A stretch of DNA of 64,000 nt, taken from positions 248,001 to 312,000 of the forward strand of contig VDFB02262648.1 in the NCBI GenBank assembly GCA_007258455.2. The letters run 5' to 3'. Positions 37,541-49,631 of the stretch are shown piece by piece. How positions within the stretch are numbered: position 1 is the stretch's first letter; every line of letters begins with the position of its first letter. Both the position numbers and the translations under genes were made by a program. The notes below the pieces were generated by a model. That model searched no databases and had not been told where the DNA came from. It saw only the letters and a list, made by a program, of their open reading frames with translations. This DNA is from Sequoia sempervirens. Its lineage: Eukaryota > Streptophyta > Pinopsida > Cupressales > Cupressaceae.

Positions 37541-39230
37541 GTAGGTAGGGAAACATATGTGAGATACAAAGTGATGAAGGGAGAGGTAGATAAACAAAGG
37601 GGGAGGGAAGATAAATATAGGTAGAGAGGGAAGGATACGTAGAGAGAGGGAAGGAGATGTAGAGAGAGGAGAGATAGAGAGTAGAGAGGGAAAGAGGAAG
37701 GGAGGAGACAGTTGAGATATAGAGTGATAGAGAGAGAGGTGGGTAAAGAGAGGGAGAGGGGAGATAAAGATAAATAGATCAGGAAGGAGATGTAGAGAGA
37801 GATGATAGATAAAGAGAATTAGAGAGTGGAGGGATGGAGGGAGAGGAAAGGAGGAGATAGAGGTGAGTGCATGAGAGAGGGAGAGAATGAGAGGAGAAAA
37901 ATGAGGGGAGAGAGGAAGGGGGAGAGAGAGAAAGAGAGTAAAGAGGAAGGGGGGAGAGATAGAGAGTAGAGAGGGAAGGAGAGAGAGTAAGATAGAAAGA
38001 GGGGGAGGGAGAGAGAGGAAGTGTGGAGTAGAGAGAGGAAGGAGAGGAAAAGGAGGGAGAGTGAGATGGAGAGAGTGGTGAGATAGAGACTAGAGAGGTA
38101 AGGAGAGAATGAGAAATGAGAAATAGAGAGAGAGAGAGGGGGGAGGGAGAGGTAGAAAGGGATAAGTGAGACATAGAGAGGGAAGGAGGGAAAGTGGGAT
38201 AGAGAGAGAATGGTGATTTAGAGAGGAGGGAGTGAGAGGGAAGGAGGGAAAGTGGGAGAGAGAGAATGGTGATTTAGAGAGGAGGGGGTGAGAGGTAGCG
38301 ATAGAGATAATGGTGAGATAGAGAGGATAGAGTGAGAGAGAAAGAGAGGGATGGAGAGCAAAAAAGAGAGGTAGGTAGAGGAAGGGAGAGGAGAGATAGA
38401 GAGTAGAGAGTGAAAGAGGTAGGGAAGGAGACATGGGTGAGATAGAGAGGGATGAAGAGAGAGAGAGAGTACTGGAGGGAGAGGTAGTTATAGCGAGGGA
38501 AAGAGAGAAGAAAGATAAAGAGTAGAGAGGGGAGGGAGGGAGGGAGGGAGAGAGAGGGAGGGAGGGAGATAGAGGTGTGTGTGTGTGAGTGAGAGAGAAA
38601 GAGAATGGTAAGATAGAGAAAAGGAGCAATTGAGAGAGAAAGAGGGGGAGGCAAGGAGGGACAATAGTGAGAGATATTGGGAGATACAAAAAGAAGTGGA
38701 GGGAGGGTGAGGTTGAGAGAGGGAGGGAGAGGAGAGATAGAGAGAAGTAGAGAGGGAGGGAGGGAGTTTTAGCAAGGGAGGTAGAGGTTTGTGTGTGAGA
38801 GAGATATAGAGAGAGTGGTGAGAGGGATGGAAAGAAAATTATGAGATAGAGAGTAGAGAGTTAAGGAGAAAGAGGGGGAAGAGAGGGATAGAGAGTGAGA
38901 GAGAAATGTAGGTAGAGGGAGGGAGAGGAGAGATAGAGAGTAGAAAGGGAAAGAGGTAGGGAAGGAGACATAGGTGAGATACAAAGTGATGGAGGGAGAG
39001 GTAGGTAAAGAGAGAGAGATATGGGAGATAAAGATAAGTAGAGTGGGAAGGAGATGTAGAGAGAGAAGAGATAGAGAGAAGTAGAGAGGGGAGGGAGGGA
39101 GGCAGATGTAGGGAGGAGATAGAGGGGTGAGAGAGAGAGGGGAGAGAGAGACGAAGGGAGAGAGAGGGAGTGGGGAGATAGAGAGTAGAGAGAAGGAGAG
39201 AGTGAGAGAGAAAGATGATACAACTTGCTG
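37541..39230 (-). repeat. GA-rich polypurine tract
   Basis: About 1.7 kb of GAGAGA, GGAGGG and AGATAGAG on the plus strand, the mirror of the CT tract at 33690-35040. The long S/L/P frames on the minus strand (for example 38090-38689) are repeat by-products. Confidence 0.9.
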
Positions 39231-39708
39231 ACTACTAAAATTTGATCTCCTAATTACTAAAATTTGAATTATTGATTACTGAAAATCTTGAAACTCAGAG
39301 ATCTCTCAAAAATTTTGAAACTATATACATGAAATATAACTTAAAGTATAAGAAAGTAAATGTCCATATGTAAATGTCAACTTATACTTAAATGTTTATT
39401 TCATGTATATAGTTTCCCTGGTAGAGAAAGAGAAAATGAAAGAGTTTAGAAAAATGCATTCTAAAAGTCATTGCAAAAAGATAGATTTCATATGTTCATT
39501 CATTGCAAAATTCAAGCCATTTGGAGAGTGCCAAATTTGGAAAGTACCAAATTTGGTGCTCGCCAAATAGGCTCGGTATTACCAAGCCTGATTGGCTAGC
39601 ACCAAATTTGGCGCTCTCCAAAATTGGCAAGCACAATATGGCCTATTACGGGTTTTTCTTGCAATTTGACACCAAAATTTTGTCACAAATCCATGCACTT
39701 ACCTGTTA

Positions 39709-40560
39709 CAAATTCTCCTTCTCTATTTGACCTTGAGATTTGATCTTAACATCCATTTCATTCTCAAATTTTTCTTTAAATATTTTAAACTTATCAAAAT
39801 ATTCTTATTTATCTCTTAGAAATGTAACCCAAGTCATTCTAGTATAATCATCAATAAGCAACATGAAATACCTTTCACCTTATTGAATCCTTGTTCTTGT
39901 AGGTCTGCACAAGTTAGTTTGAATCAGATCTAATGGCATTGTAACAGAGCACCCCTTTCTTTTGAAACTTCTCTTTTTTTGCTTTCCCATTTGACACTCC
40001 TTGCATAATATGTTTCTAGGTTTAGTTATATTTGGCATATCTCTCACTGCATGGGTAGAACTAATATTCATCATATTGTCAAAGTTGATGTGTCTCATTC
40101 TTTTGTGCCACAGCCAACACTCACTAGATTGATCCAATAAGTAGATTCTTCCATTTTCCTCCTTTAGATGATAGACATTTCCATTTGTCCTTATACCTTC
40201 AAAAATTAGTCTTCTAGACCCTGCCTTTTTGATCTTACAACCATTGGCATGAAATGTAAGATTTTATCTTTTGTTTCACATCTGACTGACATTGAGAAGA
40301 GTATGCTTCAAACCTTTGATATAGAGGACATCCTCAATCCTACTCTTCCCATCAATTGTTATAACACCCTTTACACAGATTTATGTTCACTCATCACCCC
40401 AAACTTAACAGCTCCACCATTAACCTTATTAATATTGATGAACTTTCCCTTGTCACCAGTCATGTGGTTAGAGCAACCACTATCAATCACCCAAGCATTT
40501 TCTTCTTCTTTTACATGAAAGGAAGTCCCCACAACCATAAATATTTCATTATTTTTGTCA
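39709..40560 (-). pseudogene. Copia protease, GAG-pre-integrase and integrase N-terminal part
   Basis: In element orientation: AWVIDSGCSNHMTGDKG, with the aspartic protease DSG intact at 40476-40484; a pre-integrase zinc-binding region with CWLWHKRMRHINFDNM and CKECQMGKQKK (40137-39990); then LLIDDYTRMTWVTF, with the first integrase aspartate. Just before the foldback insertion the second catalytic site reads SRSNREGEF where the family has an S-D-x-G-GEF pattern, so that aspartate is N. Frameshifts and stops separate the parts. The enzyme would cut the polyprotein and insert the cDNA in an intact element. Confidence 0.85.
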
Positions 40561-40639
40561 ACCTATAAGGTACTGGAGCTCTTATATTTTTCAATATCAT
40601 CCTTTTTGTTTTTTAGAGCCATGAATAAGGTTTCATCAT

Positions 40640-41536
40640 TTGAATCATTATCCTCATCTTATAAATAAAAAAATTATTTCCTTGGAATAGAAACCTCTTT
40701 TGAACTTAACCTTTTTGTTACTATCATCTGATTCTTTATAAGGACAGTTGGATGCAAAATGACAATCCTCCCACAATTGAAACACTTGAAAGGTAACTTA
40801 CCTTGTATTTTTTGGTGCATTTCTTCAATATTCTCACAAAGTTTGTTTATACCTCATCAAAGTTATCATCTTGATCAACTGGTCCATCCTATATCCTTTT
40901 ACTAGTTTTGAATGTTGCTTCTTCAATTTGGAACATCTTTGTCAAATTATCTCATTTTAAAGGCTGTGAGAGCACCAAAAATTTCATCTATTGAGTAATT
41001 ATCCAATTCCTTAGAATCTTCAATAGTAGATACTTTATGACTATAATATTTAGGGAGAGATCTCAAAAATTTCTTCAAAATCTCATCTTCTTTCACTTCT
41101 CCACCAAGACCTTTGATGCCGGTAACTACTTCATCCACTCAGAGCATGTAACTAGCAATATCTTCATCCTCTATCATTTTTAGGGTCTCAAATCTACTCT
41201 TAAATATTTGAATCTTGGATTTCTTCACGTTAATATCTCCTTCATAAATGTTGCTAAGCTTTTCCCATACATCCTTAGTAAAATTGCAACTCATCACCTT
41301 CAGAAGTTCTGAATCAAAAAACCCACACATGATAGCATTCCTTTCCATGGAATTGTTCTCATATAACCCGATCTCAACTGGATCTATTGGAGGAGCAGGA
41401 GTAGTATAACTATCCTTTAAATTGATAGCCAAACACCAAACCCTAGAGATTTTAGATAGCCTTCCATTCTCAACTTCTAAAAGATGTAATTTATCCCATC
41501 AAACCTAGGACCTTTGTAAGCTCCATCAAGTGCCAT
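40640..41536 (-). pseudogene. Copia gag (UBN2-type) with zinc knuckle
   Basis: In element orientation it starts with ATG at 41536: MALDGAYKGPRFDG. After a frameshift come LAINLKDSYTTPAPP, VMSCNFTKDVWEKLSNIYEG, KSRFETLKMIEDEDIASYML, a TGA near 41139, and then FLRSLPKYYSHKVSTIED. This is the order of the copia gag domain (UBN2 family). A CCHC knuckle follows near 40740-40790 (CFNCG, then CHFASNCPY) with a frameshift between its halves. Gag forms the particle shell and binds the RNA. It is the first gene after the primer-binding site at 41580. Confidence 0.85.
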
Positions 41537-41579
41537 CCTAGACCTTTCCTTAAGCAAATAAGCTTCTTCATAAGAACTT

Positions 41580-41593
41580 GGATCTAATACCAA
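41580..41593 (-). other. Copia primer-binding site
   Basis: In element orientation TTGGTATTAGATCC follows the LTR end (TTGAACA) by one base. It resembles TGGTATCAGAGC, the usual copia site complementary to initiator methionine tRNA, with changes. It fixes the inner edge of the 5' LTR. Confidence 0.75.
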
Positions 41594-41594
41594 T

Positions 41595-43549
41595 TGTTCA
41601 ACACACCTAGATATTGAAAAGGGGGTGAATTATTATCTACAAAAACTTAAACCCTTTCAGAACTTAAACCCTTCAACAATATGCAAAATCAAACTATTGA
41701 CAAGATTATAAATCCTTAACCAGATCTGCAACATTTATTCAAATTAATAGCAATGAAAGATATGAAAATGAACACACATGCACAATATAACACTAGATTT
41801 ATGTGGAAAACCCAAGAAGGTAAAAATCATGCAGTGAGAGTTAACTCACAATATAAAAGCTCACTACTTATAGAAAGACAATTTTAAGCCTCATTGCCAG
41901 TGGACTTGCAGACTAAGGTGCACAACCTTAGGGAAATATACAAGGGAATTTCAATACTGAGGCACAAAACCCCAGGGAAAGATGCAAATTACAAGGACCT
42001 AATGAGATTCACTATCTTAGAGTAGGATACATGAAGAATATGAAATTACATTTGTCAATAATACACTCTATTGATTGAGGCATTAAAGCTCATTACTCTT
42101 TTCTTTTCACAACTCATTTCTTCAATTCATCTTCTCACATCTCCCCTCCCACACTCTTATCTTCCAACTAAAATGTTCTTACATTTATATCCTCCACAAG
42201 ATCTCAAAACATCAATTAGGTCGACTAAAAAGAATACAAATAATAATTTCAACAAGTCAACCACAAAATATTGTGTGGTCCTATCCAAAAGATAGAGAGG
42301 ACCAAAATCAATCTTATTGGATCTTTCAATGTGATCTCAATCAGTTCACATGTTGGTGCACACCATCCCAAGTCGGCCTCAAGGAAACATGTAGCATAAT
42401 ACCAGTCGTCCCAAAAACACAACTTCAACTAAATTTACTCAATGTGGTTCTCAACAAGATAGTTCAAGATCCAAAAGCATGTTAACATAACTTCATATGC
42501 TAGCATGAACCTCCAAGCATATGACACAAGCAAGATAACAAGCCTTGTCAGCCAAATATGCACAAGTTTCATAGAAAACCAACTCAACACAATATGCAGT
42601 ACCAAAGAGTTCAATCATTGACACGTGGACTAGACAAAGAGATGTTCCATGAACATTCAACAATACTTCTAGATACTTCTTTCATACTATCATGCCACAA
42701 GCAACCACCACAATCTAAAATAACTAGAATACTTCACCCCCAAAACACAAGAGATATCACCAAGAGATAGAACATTAATAAACCAACTTACAAACCACTT
42801 CAATGCATAAAAACTAAATTGAGACATTGTACAAGCATTGAGATCATGTCCACCAGGACACAAGAGTAGAAATATCAATGTGAAGAAATGTGGAGCATTT
42901 TCTAGACTAGTCTAGATAACCAACAAAACTACCAAAACACTAAAAATAGTAGAAACCTCCTTGGCCACACTGCTGACCTAAAAAGATAGGAGTGCAACAT
43001 CCATAGAACATACACATTGAATCCCAAACCGCAAGTATCTAATAATAACAAAGGAATGTAGATCATTCTCCCAAATAATATTTGTAGTGCAACTTCCTAA
43101 AACAAAAACTTTCGCCAACTTGTGGAGACTAGAACTTCCTTGCAGCAACACATACTTCCTCAAGAACGACGAGAGAGAGCATACAACATACTGGAGATCA
43201 TCAACATCATCTCTCCATAATCAACATTACTTCTAATCATTATCTTAATTCTTCTAATCCTCATCTTAATATATCATCATGATACCATCTCTTCTGAAAA
43301 CAACTATACTTAATTCATATTCAATTGATATCAACTAGGCATGACATCCAACCATTCAAATATCAACAGCATATAACTAAAAGCACCACAACATCAATTT
43401 CAATCAATGTTGAACAACATTCTCACAAGCATGTACAACAATCTCCCCAAGTAAACTGATAACTAATGCCAACAAACTCACTACATGTGTACAAAAATAT
43501 CCTCAATTATTAATTTCAAAGACAACCATAATGAAAAATAATGCCAATA
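41595..43549 (-). repeat. Copia 5' LTR, uninterrupted
   Basis: 1955 bp, TGTTCAACA at its low-coordinate end and ATGCCAATA at the other, so one terminal CA has mutated to TA. It matches both halves of the 3' LTR (9057-9808 and 21414-22594). The 3' LTR in turn shows where foreign DNA was inserted. The next five bases (43550-43554, ACCAT) equal those before 9057. Confidence 0.88.
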
Positions 43550-44490
43550 ACCATATCCCTAACCATAATTCTAATCCTAACTCTAATTCTAATGCTAACC
43601 CCACCTCTAGTTCCAACCCTAACTCTAATCTGAACCCTACTACCAATTATAACCTTAATCATAACCCTAATTTAAATTATAATCCTAACCATAACTATAA
43701 TTATAATTATAACTCTAACCCTAATTGGAACCCTATCCCTAACCCTAATTCTAATCCTAACTTTAACTCTAACCATAACCCTAATTCTTATTATAACCTT
43801 TATACTAACCTTGATTGATAAATTTTACAACCCTAATTATAACCAGAACCCTAGCCCAAACCTCACCCTAAGCTTGATTCTAATCTAATACTAATTTTAA
43901 CCCTAATTGTAACCATAATCATAACCATAATTATAAACCTAAACCTACTTTTAACCCTATTCGCAATCATAATGCTAAGTCCAATCTTAATTCTAAACCT
44001 AACCCTAATTTTAAACCTAACCCTAACCCCAATTATAATCTTAAACATAACCTTAGTTCTAACCCTAATCTTAATTATTAGAACCTTAATCCAAGCCCTA
44101 ATTCAAATTATGAATCTAACCTTGACTATAACCCTGTTTCTAACCCTAAACATACTCATACTTTTAATTATAAGCCTAACTATAACCATATCCATTACCT
44201 TAATTCTAATCCTAATCTTAATTATAAAACCAACCTTACCCCTAATTATAACCCTAATTCTAATCCTAACCCTAATCTTGATTCTAACCCTAGCCCTAAC
44301 CCTAATTCAAATTATAACCGTGAACAAATCCCTAACTCTATTTTTAACCCTAACTATAACTATAATTCTAATTCTAACCCTAACCTTAACCTTAATTTCA
44401 ACCCTAACACTAATCTTAATTATAACCCTAATTATAATCCTAACCCTAATTCTATTCTAACCCTAAGCTAACCTTAATTGTAACCTTACA
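43550..44490 (+). repeat. Degenerate 6-bp telomere-like repeat block, right part
   Basis: The same AAYYYT hexamer composition and period as 7956-9056; it continues that array beyond the copia insertion. Frames such as 43972-44460 (I/L/T-rich) and 43531-43818 (N/P-rich) are repeat by-products. The sequence ACCATATCCCTAACC at the junction belongs to the array, which supports the target site. Confidence 0.85.
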
Positions 44491-44528
44491 TGTAACCCTA
44501 AAACTATATATAAAATATCACCTTTAAT

Positions 44529-44626
44529 AAAATCTTTTCAAAAATTTAATAAAATTTTACCTTTAATAAAATATTATAAAATCTTTTCAAAAATTTAATA
44601 AAATTTTACCTTTAATAAAATATTAT
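44529..44626 (+). repeat. 49-bp exact tandem duplication
   Basis: Two apparently perfect copies (44529-44577 and 44578-44626) of an AT-rich 49-mer beginning AAAATCTTTTCAAAAATT. It lies at the edge of the telomere-like block. Perfect identity points to a recent event. Confidence 0.9.
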
Positions 44627-47451
44627 TTTTGATTCCCCATCTGTGGGTTTGATTGGGTTAATTTGTTGCCAATAAATAGAGGAAACCAAAAATGGAATCC
44701 TCTTGAGGAAGGTTAGTTGAAGATAAAAAAAATTCAAGGTAGCAAGAGGGAACCCAAGGGTCTCTAGTGTTGGTTATGTAGTGAGATACAAGGTAAAATT
44801 ATAGTGGTGGAATTGGAGAAGTTAATAGAGGGGATGAATAATAAGAAAAAAATGAAATGGCTTGGTTGAGGTTGAAGACTTCTTTGGCTAAATAGACATG
44901 AAAGGTTCACCTAGAAGGGAACTCACTAATAATGATCAAGATCATTCAAAAGAAAAAGTCCCAAATTGGAAACTTAAAAAATATATCACACTAGTGTAGA
45001 GTTTGTAGGAGAAGTTTGAGGACTTCATAATTGCACATGTATACAAGGGTGGAACAATTTTTCGGATCTCTTAGCAAATTGGGTGATCGATAGAAGTGGC
45101 TCGGAAGGTGGAGAATTAAATTATGAGGATAATTGGCATGCTTTGACAAAGTTGGCAAAGGATGACATTGAATAATGATTAATGAAGTGGAGGGAATGTA
45201 CAGGAAAATAACGTTCATTCAAGGTAATATTCACACTACCATTGGTAGTGTAGATGGTCTACATGAGTGAATTAAATGTGGCTTGTCTATTTTTTAGGTA
45301 GAAAGGTGGAGTGAGATTAAATGTGGTTTGTCTATTTTTGTAGGTAGAAAGGTGGAGTGAGGCATTCGCAAAATTCCCCTCTAGTGCCCTTCCTCATATG
45401 GGTAACCAACATGAACTCAAATTTGAGGAAGGGACAAGTGGCGACCAATATTTTTTTCTCTGAGACTAGTTAAGAGTCTCAAATATGATGCTAGATGCAA
45501 GGTTGGTGGTAGCTAGTGAGATGGAGAACAAAATGGATGAAGAGGCTTGAAGCAAGATAGTAATCCAAATTTTTTCATTTTGTATGATCATTCAAAATAT
45601 GGAAAATCTACCTGGATAGGGGAATTTTGGAGAGGGTGGGATAGTTTAGCTGGGTTACAGGTCCATTGTAACATGTTTTTAAAAGGAACCCCCGGAGTGT
45701 ATTATGGGTATGGCTCCCTTAGCCATTTTCATATATAAAAAAACATTTATTTTCACACTATAAATATTATTTATGTGTTTATTTTAACCCTAATTCTAGT
45801 TCTAAACCTAATTTTGAGATTTTGGGGTGTCTTTCTTGCCAACTTTGTTATTCCTTTTGTTAATTGGTTTTCATTTTGTTTCAATTTTTTTAGCATAAAG
45901 GCAAGAGGTAATTATGATACTCACAACATGAACAATCTTCAAGGTCACAAGGATTTATACCTTGTCTATAAGGTTTAGAGGGTTTCCACTCTTGTTTTGA
46001 TTGTTTGTCTTTAGTCCATTTGGATTTTTCAAGATTTTTTAAAACTATTGTGCTAGAATTCTTTTAAGACTAGAAAACTCAATTTGTAATTAGTTACTTT
46101 TTAATATATTTTTTCTTTTATGTTTAAAAAATCCCTAAACCTACTCTAATTGTAACCTTAAATCTAACCCTAACTATAACCCTAACGATAACCATAAATA
46201 TGAAAAATGAATTTTCTTTCTTTATTAAAATTTCATTTAAAAATTGTAAAACATTTTTTCTTTCAAGAAAAAATGAATTGCACACTAAAATATTGTATAT
46301 ACATAGAGAGAGAAATACTACAACAAAATAGAATTAAATGACAATAGTGCCTAAACATAGAATTAAAATAAAATTGAAACATTTATCCACCAAAATAGAA
46401 ATAAATTATACCTTTAATTTTATTTATAGTTTTAAAAATGGTTTTGATGATATAGATTTTGAGGAACAATAAAATCCAACAAGCATTTAAGGATGTCTCT
46501 TTCAATTAAGATCTAGCAAGGAGCATGTCTTATTTTTTTCAATTGAATCATAGAAATTTATAATCAACCAATCTGTCCAAGTGCTTTAGTTGTATATCTT
46601 TAACAATCCAATAAACTAAGCTAGACACGTGTTTTTCATTTATCAAATTTGACAATTGAATATATGTTAAATATAGATCTTAAATTTAAAATTTTGTTTT
46701 TATAAACAAATCATTTTATTAAATTATTTTAATATAAACATTATTTCAATTAAAAAAAAACCAGATTTAGAAACTAATTTACATTTGCTAAAGAATGTGA
46801 AATTTATTTTTATGGAGTTGGGTAATACTATAAATGGATAGCAGACATGGCATTGTTAATTATATTATTATATTGTAAATAGCAGCTCAGCTTAACAAGA
46901 ATTTATAGTCAGACTGACTTCATATGAAACTGTACAATAAAAGCTTTAAGGGCAAAGAAAATCCCATTTGTTAAATAACAAAAGGAATTGAGTCACAATA
47001 TAGAGCTGGAAAAAATTTAATGGGTACGCTGGAAATGGTAAAATATATCATATTCATGCTGAAAATTTCATTTCACAAACATATCGCCTGCTGTATGATT
47101 TAATGGAAAGGAAACAGTTACTGGCACCATTTATTGGAAGCCATTCCTGAAGAGCAAACTATTCATGAAATGTATTGATCTGAAACAAATGATAGAATTC
47201 CTAAGATTTTAGGAATAGATTTAAATTGTCTCAAAATTTCCAATAATTTCAATCAATTTGAATTGTAAAATCAGAAAACAACTTCTGAACATAAGAAAAA
47301 TTCTTCGTTTTTCCTTCAAAAGATTTATTGTTTCGATCTAAGATCCTAAAATAGTCATGGAAACAATTTTTCAAAAAATGCAAGGGTGAGAAAATTTAAA
47401 AATGCAGAGCTCAGGTTGTTAAACCACTCCAAATTTTTAAAATGATAGTTA
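44627..47451. other. AT-rich DNA with telomere-like islands, no gene recognised
   Basis: Contains a 45-bp tandem duplication (45272-45316 and 45317-45361, starting TTAAATGTGG), and short telomere-like islands at about 45782-45815 and 46138-46200. A reading near 45045-45175 (GWNNFSDLLANWV and so on) is open but matches no family I know. The islands suggest that the hexamer array was once longer and has been broken by later insertions. Confidence 0.5.
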
Positions 47452-47846
47452 GGGGAGAGGGGCCCATAGTGGAGCGGAGTCTAATAGTGGGGATAGAAGT
47501 AGTCCTCAGTGGGTTCCATAGTGAAGCACCTTAATATCCAATTGCAAAACACTTTTTATCCATAAAATACACAAACTGGCAAATCATGTGATGCCACATC
47601 AGCGCACCAATAAAACATGACTTAGTGTACCACTATCTGTCTCACTTTTTTTTGGGGCCTTTTTTGGATACCTAAACAAAAAGCATGTTGATGTGGCATC
47701 ATATTGGTGATGTGGCCCTAAAACAAAATATAGAAGCACGTGAGTTGTCAAATAAACTATTGTACAAAATTGGGAGTGATTTGAAATTTCCACGTAGGAT
47801 TTTGAGAAAGGCGAAGTTAGGGTGCTCCACTATGAACCCCTCTCTG
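47452..47846. mobile_element. MITE-like element with terminal inverted repeats
   Basis: A segment of about 395 bp whose ends are inverted copies of AGAGGGGYYCATAGTGGAGC: left at 47456-47475, right at about 47825-47845 on the other strand. The inside is non-coding and has further CCATAGTGAAG-like repeats. I found no certain target duplication. The size and structure fit a non-autonomous DNA transposon. Confidence 0.6.
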
Positions 47847-48910
47847 TGAATAGAAATTTATAGGGCGCAAAAGAATGTGAAAGAAAGTCTAGAAAAACCA
47901 CTTTGGCTGCAAATTTTTATACAGGTTGCTTCTCACCACCTCTAAAATTTACTCCACAACATGTTTTTCATTCATAGAGAGATCAGAGCATATCACAGGA
48001 TGGAAGATTCTACTGCCAATGCATTTATTTTCAAAGGAAGGGTGTTGAATTTTGTGACCCAACTGTTGCACTGGAAGGATCACTCATTAAGATGGAAATG
48101 TCTATCCAATCCCAAAAATGTACCTTTGACTGTATTCCATATGCCAATAAAAATGATTAACCTTGTTTACCATTCTATATAAAATTATGAGTCTATGTCT
48201 TATCTCAGGTGTTTCTGATTAAGTTTAATGATTAACCTTGTACATTTCACATCCTATCGATTTGAAGTAATCCTGTTAAAATCGTGACCGTGCCGAGCAC
48301 CATAATATTTTTTGTTTTTGGTGAATGCACCAACATGAAATTCCCTTCTATTTCTTTTTCTGTTACATCAGATTTGATAGCCTGTTACTGAAACGCTTAG
48401 AAGTAGCACTTGCCCCATCTTGTCGCTCACTATCCTCTAGCGAGTACCTAAACCATCTCATAAATAATTCATGACAGTTATTACTACAATTTATTTATAT
48501 TGTTTTATTGGAATAAAAGCTTTATTAAAAAGTATAAAATATAAATAACAAATATAAACAAGCTGCGTCATTATTTTAATAGTTTAATTATTATTTATAT
48601 TTAATTTTTTATTTTTATAAAAGTAGGTTATCAACACAAAAACTTATTAAAAAAAATTGAAAAAAATATGATGCACTAAATATTTGAAGATGGTATATTT
48701 TTTTTTCATTTTAGATAAATATTTAATATGAAAGTTATAAATACACACAAAATTTGAAAAAAAAAATTACTATAAAAAGTTTGATGTTGCATTCAACATG
48801 ATTTGCTTTTATAATATTTTGCTTTTATAATATATGTCACTTTTTAGTGATTCAAGTTTAAAAGTTGGATCAATGTTGGTCATTTCCTTTATAAAGTGTG
48901 ACACAACTTT
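47847..48910. other. AT-rich DNA with one unidentified 73-codon frame
   Basis: The frame 47961-48182 (plus) begins MFFIHREIRAYHRMED and is somewhat less biased in composition than its neighbours, but I recognise no domain, splice structure or partner. The rest is AT-rich, with no feature seen. Confidence 0.35.
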
Positions 48911-49593
48911 GTGTTTTTACCTAATATTAACGCTAATTGTCATTGTGCTTGTAATTTTAATTCTAATCATATTTCCAACCTTAATTACAATACTAACATT
49001 AATTTAAATTGTAACCCTAATCTTAACCTTAACATTAATTATAACTGTAATCTAATCCTAACCCTGAAACTAACACTAATTGTAACTCTAATTCTAACCC
49101 TAACCTAAACATATAAATCTATATAAAATTTTAAAAGTAACACTAATTTTAATACTAAGACTAAGACTAAGGTTAATTTGAACCCTGCCCCTAACTCTAA
49201 TTATAACACTAATATTAGTTCTAACCCTACTCCTAACTCTAACCCTAACCCTAACACTAACATTAATTCCAACTCTAGTATATATAACTTTAAGTTAATT
49301 TTATTAAAAATATATAATACTAATATTAATTCTAATACTAACTATAATCCTAACCCTAACATACATTAATTCTAACCCTAGCTCTAAGTCTAATTCAAAC
49401 TCAAACCCTAGTTCCCTAACCCTAATTATAATACTTACAATAATTCTAACTATAACCCTAACTCTAACCCTAACCATAAAACTAACACTAGTTGTAACTA
49501 TAACTCTAAAACTAAGCTAAACATACAAATCTATATAAAATTCTAATAGTAACACTAATTATAACTCTAGCATATATAACCTTAAGTTAACTT

Positions 49594-49631
<38 letters not shown>

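Larger units (their letters stand above)
32452..39708. mobile_element. 7.3-kb foldback element with CT/GA arms, inserted in copia integrase
   Basis: Terminal inverted repeats of about 33 bp: left GGTAAGTGCATGGATCTATG (32453 on), right the complement of GGTAAGTGCATGGATTTGTG. The copia coding sequence resumes directly on both sides, splitting the GGEF segment of integrase. The duplicated target appears to be about 3 bp (TAA at the left, CAA at the right), but the right end has a few extra bases. A second inverted pair lies inside (33150-33560 against 39310-39640). The centre consists of CT-rich then CCCTAA-like DNA, mirrored by GGGTTTA-like then GA-rich DNA. No transposase is encoded. All long S/L/P-rich frames here come from simple repeats. 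Confidence 0.8.
9057..43549 (-). mobile_element. Full-length but fragmented Ty1/copia retrotransposon
   Basis: One old copia element in minus orientation, reconstructed from its pieces. The two LTRs match in sequence along their lengths (41595-43549 against 9057-9808 plus 21414-22594). The flanking 5 bp are ACCAT at both 9052-9056 and 43550-43554, the target duplication expected for LTR elements. Between the LTRs, the pieces 41594-39709, 32451-30262 and 23174-22595 carry gag, protease, integrase, reverse transcriptase and RNase H in normal copia order. Subtracting three large insertions leaves about 8.5 kb. The two LTR copies differ visibly (of the order of 15 percent by eye in the parts compared), so the insertion is old. 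All coding parts are broken. Confidence 0.88.

Noticed and set aside
33653..39223. Several S/L/P-rich frames of 95-199 codons on both strands
   Set aside because: Direct translations of CT/GA simple repeats; overlapping frames are equally open.
43531..44460. N/P-rich and I/L/T-rich frames of 95-162 codons
   Set aside because: Same cause: degenerate hexamer array, with no independent coding evidence.
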